From CBFIDE01 sp965661265 (GTDB taxonomy: Bacteria; Bacteroidota; Bacteroidia; Flavobacteriales; Schleiferiaceae): DNA of 64,000 nucleotides. The stretch lies in NCBI GenBank assembly GCA_965661265.1, contig CBFIDE010000011.1, positions 4,786 to 68,785 on the forward strand. Direction: 5' to 3'. Below the pieces are notes generated by a model. The model did not search any database and was not told the DNA's origin. It was given only the letters and a program-made list of their open reading frames with translations. Every line of letters begins with the position of its first letter. Within the stretch, counting starts at the first letter, position 1. The position numbers were made by a program, and so were the translations under genes. Positions 52,080 to 61,376 of this stretch are shown here, in pieces.

Positions 52080-54080
52080 TTAGTTTAAAAAAGAATGATT
52101 CTCACCGTAGTATAACATTTGATCGGTAAAGCTTTCAGGATATTCTATGACAATATCCGTCATTTCCTCGCCATTCATAACGGGCCTTAGATAAGGTTGA
52201 ACAAATCCGCTGTAAGGAGCTACTTTAAACTGTGCAGCCCTATCCAATACTTCTTTATGCAATTCTTGATCTACTTTTACGCCATAGGTTTCAACCAATG
52301 CTCTCCCCGCTTCATAATCACCTTCAGACTTTATTCTTTGAATTTCTCTTAGTAACTCTCCAAATAGAACTCTCAATCCATCATAGTCATTGATTACAAA
52401 ATAAGTTTTTCCGTCAATTACTTTCTTTTCAATAATCTTATCGGCCTCAGCTCTTTCAAAAGCCCATCCAGCTACAAGCTGTCTGTTTCTCATATGATCT
52501 TCTTCAATATCATCACCAAGCTTTAACCTTCTTAGCTGCAACATCATACCATTTCGGATATAACTATCGTATTCTGCTTTTCCAGCCTCTTTGCTCTCTA
52601 AAAGACCAAGCTCTATGGGCTTTTCATCTACTATATAATAAAGGGCCACTAAATCAGCTCTAGCTTCTTCTAATGTGCTTGAGTAATTTTTAAGGGTCTC
52701 CTTTGGAGTACCTACTCCTTTATTAATCTTACCAGAAGCATGTCCAACTACTTCGTGTAAAGCGGTGTGCATTTTTGAAGCTACATCACCATATTTCTTA
52801 GCTCTTTCTACCTCTTCTGATGTGAATGCAAATTCCTCTAAAAATCCAGCTCCTTTTGCATGCTCATAGGCATTTTCAATATTGGCTAAGCTCACTGACT
52901 TAGAACCGTGTTCTGTTCTAATCCAATTGGCATTTGGAAGGTTTACACCAATTGGTGTGGATGGAGTTGTTGCTCCAGCCTCCCCTGCTACATTGATCAT
53001 TTTATAAGAAACACCTACTACATTTTCTTTCTTATGCTCATCTTGTATCGGACTATTATCCTCAAAATACTGAATGTTCTCACTAATCACTTCCATCTTT
53101 TTAGAAGCATCAAAATCCTTCAGCTGCACAATAGTTTCGTAAGTTGCTTTATATCCAATTGGATCGTCATAAACTTCAATAAAACCGTTGATATAATCAA
53201 TATCTGAGGCAGTATCTTGAACCCAAGCAATGTTATATTCGTCCCACTTTCTAAGATCTCCTGTTTGATAATACTCTATCAAAAGTCCTAGGGCTTTAGC
53301 TTGTTGATCATTGTCAGCTACAGCTTTTGCTTTTTCAAGCCATTGAATAATTTCCTTTATTGCAGAACCATAGAGTCCTTCAGCACTATACTTTAATTCA
53401 ACAATCTCTCCGTCTACTCTACTTAGCTTAGAGTTTAAACCATAGGAGATTGGCCTAGGATCAGTTGTATCAATTTGTGCCTTATAGAAATTAATAGCTT
53501 CTTCTTCTGTGATATCAGAATCATAAAAATTAACAGCAGAAGCTGTCAACAGATCCATATTTGGATCTTTACTTACCTTTTTAGAATCCACATCGCTAAA
53601 GATAACTTCAAAGGCCTCATCACTCAGGCTTGCGCCTGATGCGTTCATCAATTCCATTAAATAGCCTTTTGAGAAATTTGCCTCAAGCTTTTGATTCGAA
53701 TAATGATGGTGTATCCCGTTAGAAAACCACACTCTTTTGGCATAAATCATAAAGTTATTCCAATCAGCAGATTCCTTGTTTCCGTCATAAGACTTCACAA
53801 TTTTCTCTAATGCCTTTCTGATTTCTAAGTTATGTCTGTAAAATTGATCCCATGTTATGTCCCTTCCGGCTAATCCGGCTTGAGTTAAATAATAAACAAG
53901 CTGCTTTTGTCTAAGGTCTAATTCATCCCATGCTGGGATTTCGTATTTCAACACTCTGATGTCAGCAAAAGTTTCAAGCTCCCAATTGTTTTCTGGAGAC
54001 TTTGCTACAACTTCTTCTTCACTTTGAGAATTACAACTCATAATGCCAAATGCTATTGATGCGATTAAAAATTTTTTCAT
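52080..54080 (-). CDS. Dipeptidyl peptidase III (M49) lipoprotein
   Basis: A 666-residue metallopeptidase. The lipoprotein signal ends in FGIMSC (acylated Cys). The M49 zinc motif HEVVGH is at 442-447 (MHTALHEVVGHASGKI), and the second motif EARADLVALYY at about 479 supplies the third ligand. Family members cut dipeptides from the N-terminus. Eukaryotic and many bacterial enzymes are cytosolic, so this envelope-anchored form belongs to the Bacteroidota subgroup. It stands alone before its UUCG terminator. Confidence 0.92.
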   Translation of the reverse strand: MKKFLIASIAFGIMSCNSQSEEEVVAKSPENNWELETFADIRVLKYEIPAWDELDLRQKQLVYYLTQAGLAGRDITWDQFYRHNLEIRKALEKIVKSYDGNKESADWNNFMIYAKRVWFSNGIHHHYSNQKLEANFSKGYLMELMNASGASLSDEAFEVIFSDVDSKKVSKDPNMDLLTASAVNFYDSDITEEEAINFYKAQIDTTDPRPISYGLNSKLSRVDGEIVELKYSAEGLYGSAIKEIIQWLEKAKAVADNDQQAKALGLLIEYYQTGDLRKWDEYNIAWVQDTASDIDYINGFIEVYDDPIGYKATYETIVQLKDFDASKKMEVISENIQYFEDNSPIQDEHKKENVVGVSYKMINVAGEAGATTPSTPIGVNLPNANWIRTEHGSKSVSLANIENAYEHAKGAGFLEEFAFTSEEVERAKKYGDVASKMHTALHEVVGHASGKINKGVGTPKETLKNYSSTLEEARADLVALYYIVDEKPIELGLLESKEAGKAEYDSYIRNGMMLQLRRLKLGDDIEEDHMRNRQLVAGWAFERAEADKIIEKKVIDGKTYFVINDYDGLRVLFGELLREIQRIKSEGDYEAGRALVETYGVKVDQELHKEVLDRAAQFKVAPYSGFVQPYLRPVMNGEEMTDIVIEYPESFTDQMLYYGENHSFLN

Positions 54081-54146
54081 TGAATTGGTTTAATTATCCA
54101 AGACGCAATTTAATAAAAGACTCTAGCATTCATTAGCTGGCGCAAA

Positions 54147-55760
54147 TTATCTTTTACTTAAACCTAAAACGTAAAAGTTGAAATTTAAGGGATCAAACAA
54201 ATCCACTAGGCTGTCTATCCATTGATGTCCTTCACTCAAATAGAACTTCATCATATTGTCATGGCGCTCTTGCAAACTATTAGACGGGAATAATTCATGA
54301 AAAATCCTATCAATCTTTTCCATCTCTATAGTGTACTTCTTTTTTTCAGCCCGTAAGAGCTTTTTCTTAAGGTTCTCAATGCCATTCAGCTGTTTCTGCC
54401 TTTGAGCATTGACAGCCCCCAACATACTTTTGTCTGTAAGCTTAGCGACCATTTCTAGATCATCAAAAATGCTCTCTATTTTATCGCTATAAGCCTTTAG
54501 CTCGGGGTCTTGATCTGTTTTGCTCTTCACCCACTTGGCTTTTAAGTCCTCTTTGGACAGAAATAAATCTCTTATTTCTAGCCCAATACTTTCCATTCTT
54601 TTTGTTTCTAATGATGGAATTATCATCGCTGAATTCCTTAAAACTAAAAGTGGATAAACTTGATTATAAGCTTCAAAAACAGATTTTAACTGAAACCAAT
54701 AGGCCAATTCCCCTCCTCCGCCTATATAGGCCAGATTAGGAAGTATGGTTTCTTGATATAAGGGTCTTAGAACCACATTTGGACTAAAACGCTCTGGATA
54801 CTTTTGAAGCTCTTCTTGGATTTCTTCTTTACTAAAACTTAATTCCTGATTTAGAACTTGATACTTACCTCCTTCATAAACTATTCGTTCTCTGTAGGAT
54901 TTACCTAAATAAAACAGATTGATATCCCTAAATTCTACCTGAGAATGATAGTCATTATATAACTGCTTATTATAATCAAGAGTACTTTTAATGGCCGTAT
55001 TCTCTGTGAGCTCCTCAGCCATGATCGGAGCGAAAAGCCTCTTTAGATTTGTGGAATCTCCATCAATAACAATTAAGTCGTAATCTTTAAAAAGAGTATA
55101 GGCAATATAAGCTGTTGCATGAGACAAATTGGAATGCTCTAAATAGGCTTTATGAAATAGATCTTTTAAATATTCTGCATTCTTACCTGGTCCCAAAAGA
55201 TCAGCTACCTCATTATAAACTTCCTTAAAGTCCTTGGTTGAAAATCTGCCAACAGCTCCACCTTGATCGCTATTCCAGCTATTGACTCCTTCATTAAAAT
55301 GAATGTGGTTAATTTCCTCAAAATCATGATCTTCAGTTGCCATCCAATAGACTGGCAGTACCTTATGATTTAGATACTCTAAATTTAATTTTTGACTGAG
55401 CTTGATTGCAGAGGCGATCTTATAAATAAAGAATATTGGGCCGGTAAATATATTTAGTTGATGACCTGTAGTTACGGTATAGGTGTTTTTATTTCCAAGC
55501 TGATCTATTCTTGACTGAATACTGGCTGCTAAATCAGACTCAAGAATTAATGGCTTTAATTGTTCTTGAAGTGCATCAACTAATACACTTCTATTCTCCA
55601 CAGGAAAGTTTTGCTTTCGCTCGATTTGTTTGGCAAAATTTGCCATACTCGGAAAATCTGTATAATACTTAGATAGCTTTGGGTCTTGGTTTAAGTAGTC
55701 AATGATTAATCTTGAAAACTTATTAGTTTCAGCAAAGGGAATACAGGCTATTTCTTCCAT
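54147..55760 (-). CDS. bshC: Bacillithiol biosynthesis cysteine-adding enzyme BshC
   Basis: A 537-residue protein. Family segments are YTVTTGHQLNIFTGPIFFIYKIASAIKL, VLPVYWMATEDHDFEEINHIHF, RPLYQETILPNLAYIGGGGELAYWFQLKSVF and a long C-terminal coiled coil (LKKKLLRAEKKKYTIEMEKI). The family joins cysteine to glucosaminyl-malate in bacillithiol, the thiol of Bacteroidota and Firmicutes. BshA and BshB are not in the window. The ATG at 55760 is chosen over an in-frame TTG at 55781. Confidence 0.93.
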   Translation of the reverse strand: MEEIACIPFAETNKFSRLIIDYLNQDPKLSKYYTDFPSMANFAKQIERKQNFPVENRSVLVDALQEQLKPLILESDLAASIQSRIDQLGNKNTYTVTTGHQLNIFTGPIFFIYKIASAIKLSQKLNLEYLNHKVLPVYWMATEDHDFEEINHIHFNEGVNSWNSDQGGAVGRFSTKDFKEVYNEVADLLGPGKNAEYLKDLFHKAYLEHSNLSHATAYIAYTLFKDYDLIVIDGDSTNLKRLFAPIMAEELTENTAIKSTLDYNKQLYNDYHSQVEFRDINLFYLGKSYRERIVYEGGKYQVLNQELSFSKEEIQEELQKYPERFSPNVVLRPLYQETILPNLAYIGGGGELAYWFQLKSVFEAYNQVYPLLVLRNSAMIIPSLETKRMESIGLEIRDLFLSKEDLKAKWVKSKTDQDPELKAYSDKIESIFDDLEMVAKLTDKSMLGAVNAQRQKQLNGIENLKKKLLRAEKKKYTIEMEKIDRIFHELFPSNSLQERHDNMMKFYLSEGHQWIDSLVDLFDPLNFNFYVLGLSKR

Positions 55761-55823
55761 AGGTGACAAATGTATAAACAAAAATAATGCTGATGGATAT
55801 CCGCTTATTGAATCCTTCTATTA

Positions 55824-56717
55824 TTAGATTCTCTTATCTCTTAATCGGATGGATCTAGGATCTTGTTTTAATAAGGTTGATAAGCATTTGAAGATTTCAC
55901 TGTTATAGGCTTCAAATTCATCTGTAAGCTCAAAGAAAGTCTTTACAATAACAGCAAAAAATTCATGAAAATTGGTGCCGGCATAGGACCTGAAAAAACT
56001 TTTTTCGCCATTTCTTATTCTTGCTATTTATTGATCCGCTAATTTGGTATAAGTCTTAAAAACCTCAGGCTCTATAAAGTCAAATTCATTATTCTCAATT
56101 CTATTTTCTAGATGAAAGGCATGAGATAATTCATGCAATCCTAATGCTCTACCGTCATTTGGAAAACTAATGCCGTATTCAAATATTTTCCAATTAAGAA
56201 CAATTGCTCCAGCAGGATGAACCTCGCCATGATGTATTTTTTTAGTCATTCTAGATCGGTACACATCCGGATAATTAATGATGGTTGTGAAGTTCTCAAA
56301 GATCAAGTGTTTATAGCCAAAGGTGAGTTGGATTGCGCTTGCCGCGATTAGTATCCGCATTCTATCCTTTTCTCTTGGGTCTTTAGTAGCGTAATTATAA
56401 AAGTTCTTGGCGTTTAAAAATGATTTGAGCCTCATTCTAAACACTTCTTTCAGTTGAAAACTCAATCCTGCATAATAAGGAAAATCCCAATCTAGAATTG
56501 ACTTTATTAAATGATCATCTGCTAAGTCTTCTTGCTTTTTAAAGGGCCTTCCTGGCCTCCTTCTTCTTTTGGCATCTCTCAATTTTCGCATTCTAGAAAT
56601 CCCTCCTGCAGTATGCGCTATTCCTGAATTTTATTGAATATAGGCGATGCTCCCTACCAGAAGAATAAATGTAGCAATCAAAACAGGAGAATCTGAGAAG
56701 TTACTTGCTAAAACCAT
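55824..56717 (-). pseudogene. MtfA-like zinc peptidase gene interrupted by two in-frame TAA codons
   Basis: An ATG at 56717 directly follows the upstream stop. It opens a 298-codon frame to TAA at 55824, containing a membrane helix (PVLIATFILLVGSIAY), MRKLRDAKRRRR, the zinc site HELSH at codons 195-199, and the tail SYAGTNFHEFFAVIVKTFFEL that matches the family's later zinc-ligand helix. The frame never shifts, but TAA interrupts it at 56631-56633 and 56028-56030. Each interrupting TAA is preceded by CAA. The helix, the HELSH part and the tail would therefore be three pieces. Most simply a pseudogene; recoding or sequencing error is possible. Confidence 0.8.
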
Positions 56718-57221
56718 TTATACCTTAGTTTGAACTTTATTCCACTTTTTCAACTGCCATAGAGCTTTCCCATTTGCCAATAGATTTCCTTCAGAATCTT
56801 TTACACTAATACTGCAATCAACATCCTGTTTATCAGAATTTTTAAAGTTTTCAGCTATTGAGTTTATCTCCTCTTCAGAAATAGAAAATGTAGCGATAGC
56901 TGGCTTTTTAGCTTGATAAAGATAGTCTACGTTTAAGTTTTTAAGTATTAGGCGATACTTATCTTCTCCTAAATTATGTAAGAGTAAAATGCCTGAGCAC
57001 ATTTCCACAGCGGTGGCCATCGCGCAAGCGTGAATACCATTTAGGTGATTTTTATTCCTTTTTATATAAGGAACTTTAATTTCTACAGATTGCTCTGTGA
57101 GCTTAACGATTTTGAATTTATGTGGATAGTTAAAGGGGATCTTATAGAGAATTACTTTATTCAAAAGCCAAAAGTAGAATTTGGAATTCTGCGCTTTCTT
57201 GCTAATATCAGTCAGGTTCAT
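56718..57221 (-). CDS. DUF4442 hotdog-fold protein
   Basis: A 167-residue protein of the thioesterase-like hotdog superfamily. FKIVKLTEQSVEIKVPYIKRNKNHLNGIHACAMATAVEMCSGILLLHNLG is the DUF4442 core (NHLNGIHACA and E in the central helix), then YLYQAKKPAIATFSISEEE and the final strand LLANGKALWQLKKW. It probably acts on acyl-CoA, though the family has no proven substrate. Its stop codon abuts the ATG of the interrupted peptidase frame, so the two were one operon. Confidence 0.82.
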   Translation of the reverse strand: MNLTDISKKAQNSKFYFWLLNKVILYKIPFNYPHKFKIVKLTEQSVEIKVPYIKRNKNHLNGIHACAMATAVEMCSGILLLHNLGEDKYRLILKNLNVDYLYQAKKPAIATFSISEEEINSIAENFKNSDKQDVDCSISVKDSEGNLLANGKALWQLKKWNKVQTKV

Positions 57222-57465
57222 ATTTTATATGATTAAGGTCAAATAGAATCTAAAGCTCAATTATGTTTGTCTGTTGTCAGAGGAAATGATCAAGGCAAAG
57301 CCTGTAAATTCAAACCTACAGAATTAGCTTCTGCACGAATTTACATTTTTCCATCTAATAAATGATTTTGCCTAAAGCGGATCCAACTCTTTAAATTATG
57401 GATAACATTTCCACCAAAGTATTAACGTATCTTGCACTCAGAGTTTAGTACATAAATTACACTAC
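57222..57465. other. Intergenic region before the RhlE-like helicase
   Basis: A plus-strand stretch at about 57262-57357 reads LSVVRGNDQGKACKFKPTEL without a proper start and stops quickly. I do not recognise it. The helicase promoter area includes TATCTTGC near 57430. Confidence 0.3.
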
Positions 57466-58683
57466 ATGACATTTAAAGAATTAGATCTAAGAGCAGATTT
57501 GCTTGAAGCTCTATCCTATATGAATTTTACCGATGCTACTGAAATACAAGAAAAGGCGATTCCGGAAATTCTAAATAACAAAGACCTTATAGGCTGTGCA
57601 CAAACAGGAACTGGTAAAACGGCAGCTTTTGTATTGCCCGCACTTCATAAAATAATGGAGGCTAGCCATCCGGGTAAAACACATAGTTTAATTATCACTC
57701 CTACTAGAGAGTTAGCTATACAAATAGAACAATTAATTGAGGGACTCTCTTACTTCACCAATGCCAATTGTTTTGCGATTTATGGCGGTAGCGATGGAAT
57801 ATCGTGGGAAGCAGAACGCAGAGCCTTAGAACATGGTTCAAGCATTATAGTTGCAACACCTGGTAGATTATTATCCCATCTTTCTAATGGCTACGCTGAC
57901 TTTAGCTTTGTAAAGCAACTCATCTTAGACGAAGCTGATCGTATGTTGGATATTGGCTTTCATGATGATATTATGAAGATCATTGAGTATCTACCAAAGG
58001 AAAGACAGAACATCATGTTTAGCGCTACAATGGCGCCTAAAATCAGAACCTTAGCAAAAACATTACTTCATAATCCTACTGAGATAAATTTATCTGTATC
58101 TAAGCCAGCTGCGGGTGTTACGCAAAGAGCAATTCTAGTAAAAGATGAAAATAAAAATGCCTTAGTAAAAAGTCTGTTGAATGAATTTCCAGATTATCAA
58201 AGTATCATCATCTTTTGCTCCACCAAAAGAAAAGTGGAACAACTAAGCCGGGTTTTGGCAAATTCGAAATTCAATGTAAAGCCCATTAGTTCAGATTATG
58301 AACAGGATCATAGACAACAGGTTCTTTTAGATTTCAAGTCTAGAAGAACAAGAATTGTGGTTGCCACCGATGTATTGAGTAGAGGAATTGACGTTAAGGA
58401 CATTAATTTGGTAATCAATTATGATGTTCCCGGAGATGCGGAGGATTATGTACATAGGATTGGAAGAACAGCAAGAGCTTCTACTAAAGGCTTAGCGATC
58501 ACACTAATTAATAGTGAGGATATGTATAAGTTCAGTAAGATTGAAGCGCTTATTGAAAAGCAATTTGACAAAGAAAATATTCCAGAGAAAATGGGGGTCA
58601 GCCCAGAATGGTCTGTGGAGACCAGATCTAAAAAGAAAAGAAAACCATCTAATAAGAAGTTTTATAGAAAGCCTAAATCCTAG
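57466..58683 (+). CDS. RhlE-like DEAD-box RNA helicase
   Basis: A 405-residue helicase core with little extension. Motifs: MNFTDATEIQ (Q), CAQTGTGKT (I), TPTRELAIQ, ATPGRLLSH, DEADRMLDIGF (II), SATMAPK (III), ATDVLSRGIDV (V) and HRIGRTAR (VI). The C-terminus is a basic tail (KKKRKPSNKKFYRKPK). The features match RhlE, active in rRNA folding and RNA turnover. Its stop codon lies inside a terminator hairpin, and a cluster of palindromes follows. It is separate in type from the DbpA-domain helicase at 38.7 kb. Confidence 0.9.
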   Translation: MTFKELDLRADLLEALSYMNFTDATEIQEKAIPEILNNKDLIGCAQTGTGKTAAFVLPALHKIMEASHPGKTHSLIITPTRELAIQIEQLIEGLSYFTNANCFAIYGGSDGISWEAERRALEHGSSIIVATPGRLLSHLSNGYADFSFVKQLILDEADRMLDIGFHDDIMKIIEYLPKERQNIMFSATMAPKIRTLAKTLLHNPTEINLSVSKPAAGVTQRAILVKDENKNALVKSLLNEFPDYQSIIIFCSTKRKVEQLSRVLANSKFNVKPISSDYEQDHRQQVLLDFKSRRTRIVVATDVLSRGIDVKDINLVINYDVPGDAEDYVHRIGRTARASTKGLAITLINSEDMYKFSKIEALIEKQFDKENIPEKMGVSPEWSVETRSKKKRKPSNKKFYRKPKS

Positions 58684-58692
58684 GCTTTTTTT
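58668..58692 (+). terminator. Terminator overlapping the helicase stop
   Basis: AAAGCCTA-aatcc-TAGGCTTT followed by a T run. The right arm contains the TAG stop codon itself. Confidence 0.8.
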
Positions 58693-58710
58693 TGTTTTCT
58701 TTTTTTTTCA

Positions 58711-58758
58711 ATTCAACCAAAAGGCTATTGGTTGAATCAAGGCATGCCTTGATTCAAC
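58711..58758. repeat. Overlapping palindromes (alternative hairpins)
   Basis: Hairpin 1: ATTCAACCAA (58711-58720) pairs with TTGGTTGAAT (58728-58737) around a 7-base loop. Hairpin 2: a perfect 28-base palindrome at 58731-58758 (GTTGAATCAAGGCA then its complement). They share bases 58731-58737, so only one can form at a time. Confidence 0.75.
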
Positions 58759-58803
58759 TAAAGAATATTTTTATATTATCAGCTATTTAAAGACTAAATA
58801 AGA

Positions 58804-59091
58804 ATGAGCAAATTGACAGATATAGAGATTCAGGAAAGAATGAAGACCCTGAATGATAGCTGGGTTCTAAAAGGTAAATTCATACATAAGGAAGTTGTGT
58901 TTAAGAACTTTATTCAGGCCTTTGGTTTTATGAGTTCTGTTGCCTTAATCGCTGAAAAGCAAGTCCACCATCCTAATTGGAAAAACGTATATAATAAAGT
59001 CAGTATTGCACTAAACACACATGATGTAGATGGCTTAAGCGATAAGGATTTTAGCTTAGCACAGGCAATAGATCAATTATTGGAGCATTAA
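58804..59091 (+). CDS. 4a-hydroxytetrahydrobiopterin dehydratase (PhhB/PCD)
   Basis: A 95-residue enzyme recycling the pterin cofactor of aromatic amino-acid hydroxylases. The active site KQVHHPNWKNVYNKVSIALNTHDVDGLS has the family HHPNW and the second His (THD). The beginning EIQERMKTLNDSWVLKGKFIHKEVVFKNF is standard. It is alone here, with no hydroxylase gene near, and lies behind the palindromic region. Confidence 0.92.
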   Translation: MSKLTDIEIQERMKTLNDSWVLKGKFIHKEVVFKNFIQAFGFMSSVALIAEKQVHHPNWKNVYNKVSIALNTHDVDGLSDKDFSLAQAIDQLLEH

Positions 59092-59224
59092 GAACATCCT
59101 ATCTTAAAATATTTAGGCGTCTCTTATTTTCAGTTAGAGCTTCTCTATTTCCTTCTCGGGACTCTAAAAGAGCAATCTGCTTTTACTCATAAGTTTTCAC
59201 TCCGCAGGGGTCAATAAAAAAAGT

Positions 59225-59725
59225 ATGATTACAAAAATTATCGTTTTAGGCATCTACGTAGCTGTTTTATTTTTGATTGGGATATTAGCTTCGCGCCGAG
59301 TAAAGAGCATGAGTGACTTTTACCTGGCAGGCAAAAAGATGGGCTTTTGGGCCGTGGCTTTTTCGGCCAGAGCTAATGGAGAATCTGGTTGGCTATTAAT
59401 CGGCTTGACCGGAATGGGAGCAATAGCAGGCTATTCTGCTTATTGGGTTGTAATAGGAGAACTGCTCGGGGTCTTTATATCATGGCAGTTTATGGCCAAA
59501 AGGTTTAAATACCTTTCCGATAAGTATAATGCAATCACAATTCCTGATTATTTAGAAGCTCACTTTAAATCTTCTACCAATACTCTTAGGATTATATCCG
59601 CTTCAACACTTGTAGTTTTTGTGGTTATATATGTTGCCTCTCAAATGGATGTGACCGGTATAGCCTTTGAATCTATGTTGAATATTGACTATAGAATTGG
59701 AGCTCTTAAGAATCCGAATGGATGA
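59225..59725 (+). pseudogene. Truncated sodium:solute symporter (SSS) gene
   Basis: A 166-residue frame that begins as a PutP-type symporter: IIVLGIYVAVLFLIGILASRRVKSMSDFYLAGKKMGFW, then ARANGESGWLLIGLTGMGAIAGY, and WQFMAKRFKYLSDKYNAITIPDYLEAHF. A full protein has about 500 residues and 13 helices; here only the first third remains. After FESMLNIDY the similarity ends, and the last residues (GALKNPNG) run into the 3' end of the convergent decarboxylase gene, 20 bases overlapping. No remaining symporter sequence is seen after the decarboxylase. Confidence 0.85.
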
Positions 59726-61115
59726 GTTCTTTCTTCACCATTGGTAAGTCTGGATTCTGCTCTACAAATTCTTCTAATAGCTTAAAGAAATTAAGAATAT
59801 CCACTTTTTCATTATTGGCGTTAATGGTCACCAGCCTTATAAAAGTCTCCTCATGAAAAGCTCCAAACCCAACCACAGTAATTTGTTCTTCATATAAGGC
59901 TGTACATAAAGCTGTAGGATCAATGTCTTTATAATTAAAACAAATTGAAACGGAATCATCAAAACTATAAAGAGTATAATCTGGCCTATTTCTAATATAA
60001 TCAAGTGCTATATCAGCCAATTTAAACTGCTGATCAACAATCTTTTCTAAGCCCTTTGTACCTACTGATTTCCAAAGAGTCCAAAATTTTAGCGCATCAT
60101 TTCTTCTTCCACATTGAAAGGATGTTTTGCCAAGGTTAAAATCATCACCATCAGTTTGATACAAATAGTCAGCATCATTACTAAACGAATTATGCAAATG
60201 CTTCTTGTCATTAACTAGGATGATAGAACAAGTTAAAGGAGTACCCAACATTTTGTGGGCATTATAACTAAAAGAATTAGAGCGTTCTAAACCTTGGATA
60301 AGATGTTTGTATTGATCACTAAAGATAACGCTACCGCAATACGCTCCATCTACATGCAGCCATAGATCATACTTTTCTGTAATGTCTGCGATTAAATCGA
60401 TAGGGTCAAAAGCACCTAAGACAGTTGTTCCTGCTGTGGCATTTACATAGGTAGGCACAAAGCCTTCCTCAAGATCCTTTTTAATGGCTTCTTCTAAAAG
60501 TTCAGGAATCATTCTTCCCATAGAGTCTGCCTTAATATATCTGATATTAGACCTTCCTATTCCTGCAAAGCTCACATTCTTTGAGGTAGAATAATGAGAT
60601 TCTTGAGAGGTATAAATGGTCATGGGTTGAGACATACCTTCATGAATACAATTAGGATCTTTAGCGTCCCTAGCCATTATTAAGGCCATATAGTTACTCA
60701 TAGAACCACCAGTTGGGAATGTCCCATTACTCTTAGGACCATAGCCAATAAGATTACAGGATTGTCTTATAATTTCTTGCTCTATCCCCACTTGTGGTCC
60801 AGCTACTTTATAAGTGTACATGCTACTATTTAACATTACTGCTAAAAGGTCCCCTAAAACTGCCTTTCCTTGTCGTCCACCAAATAGCTGATTAAAGAAT
60901 AGGTTGGTAGCAGTTTTTGGAGTAGATTTTAAAACCTCTCTTAGCACCCTTTTTAAGTCTTCATCAATCATCGCGGAAGCGTTCAATGATATATCCAGGG
61001 TATCGTACAATTCATCTGCCTCGATTCGGTCTGCAACAGGATTCTTTTCCTCTTCGTTTATTAAGATTTCAACTAGTTCGTTAAATAGAACTAAATCATC
61101 ACTAATATCAGGCAT
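59706..61115 (-). CDS. Group II PLP-dependent decarboxylase (GAD/CSAD-like)
   Basis: A 469-residue PLP enzyme. The PLP lysine is K288 (SYNAHKMLGTPLTC), the cofactor-binding Asp is D256 (HVDGAYCGS) and the stacking His is H174 (SQESHYS). The NAHKMLGTPL motif resembles glutamate and cysteine-sulfinate decarboxylases. Thus glutamate, aspartate or cysteine sulfinate are candidate substrates, giving GABA, beta-alanine or hypotaurine. It has no pathway neighbours. Its 3' end lies inside the truncated symporter frame. Confidence 0.88.
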   Translation of the reverse strand: MPDISDDLVLFNELVEILINEEEKNPVADRIEADELYDTLDISLNASAMIDEDLKRVLREVLKSTPKTATNLFFNQLFGGRQGKAVLGDLLAVMLNSSMYTYKVAGPQVGIEQEIIRQSCNLIGYGPKSNGTFPTGGSMSNYMALIMARDAKDPNCIHEGMSQPMTIYTSQESHYSTSKNVSFAGIGRSNIRYIKADSMGRMIPELLEEAIKKDLEEGFVPTYVNATAGTTVLGAFDPIDLIADITEKYDLWLHVDGAYCGSVIFSDQYKHLIQGLERSNSFSYNAHKMLGTPLTCSIILVNDKKHLHNSFSNDADYLYQTDGDDFNLGKTSFQCGRRNDALKFWTLWKSVGTKGLEKIVDQQFKLADIALDYIRNRPDYTLYSFDDSVSICFNYKDIDPTALCTALYEEQITVVGFGAFHEETFIRLVTINANNEKVDILNFFKLLEEFVEQNPDLPMVKKELIHSDS

Positions 61116-61376
61116 ATAATAGTATTATTGGTTATCAATTCTGCAGAAACAGTAAGAATTGAGTAGTAATTTTAGGAGCATAAAGCTACAAAACACAAAC
61201 TAGAGTAAAGACATTCTAACCAATTCCTTCTGATTAGTATTTGTTATGACTAGATAGTCAGGATGCTGGAAGCATCTATTGAACTCCTAAGTTTACAATC
61301 AGTTTAAACATTAAGTTTAGAACCGATGTTTTATGCCTTTCCAGAATACTGAATTCTTAATTAAATAGAAGTACAT

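Noticed and set aside
57262..57357. Short open stretch LSVVRGNDQGKACKFKPTEL
   Set aside because: It has no start codon or recognised family and ends quickly.
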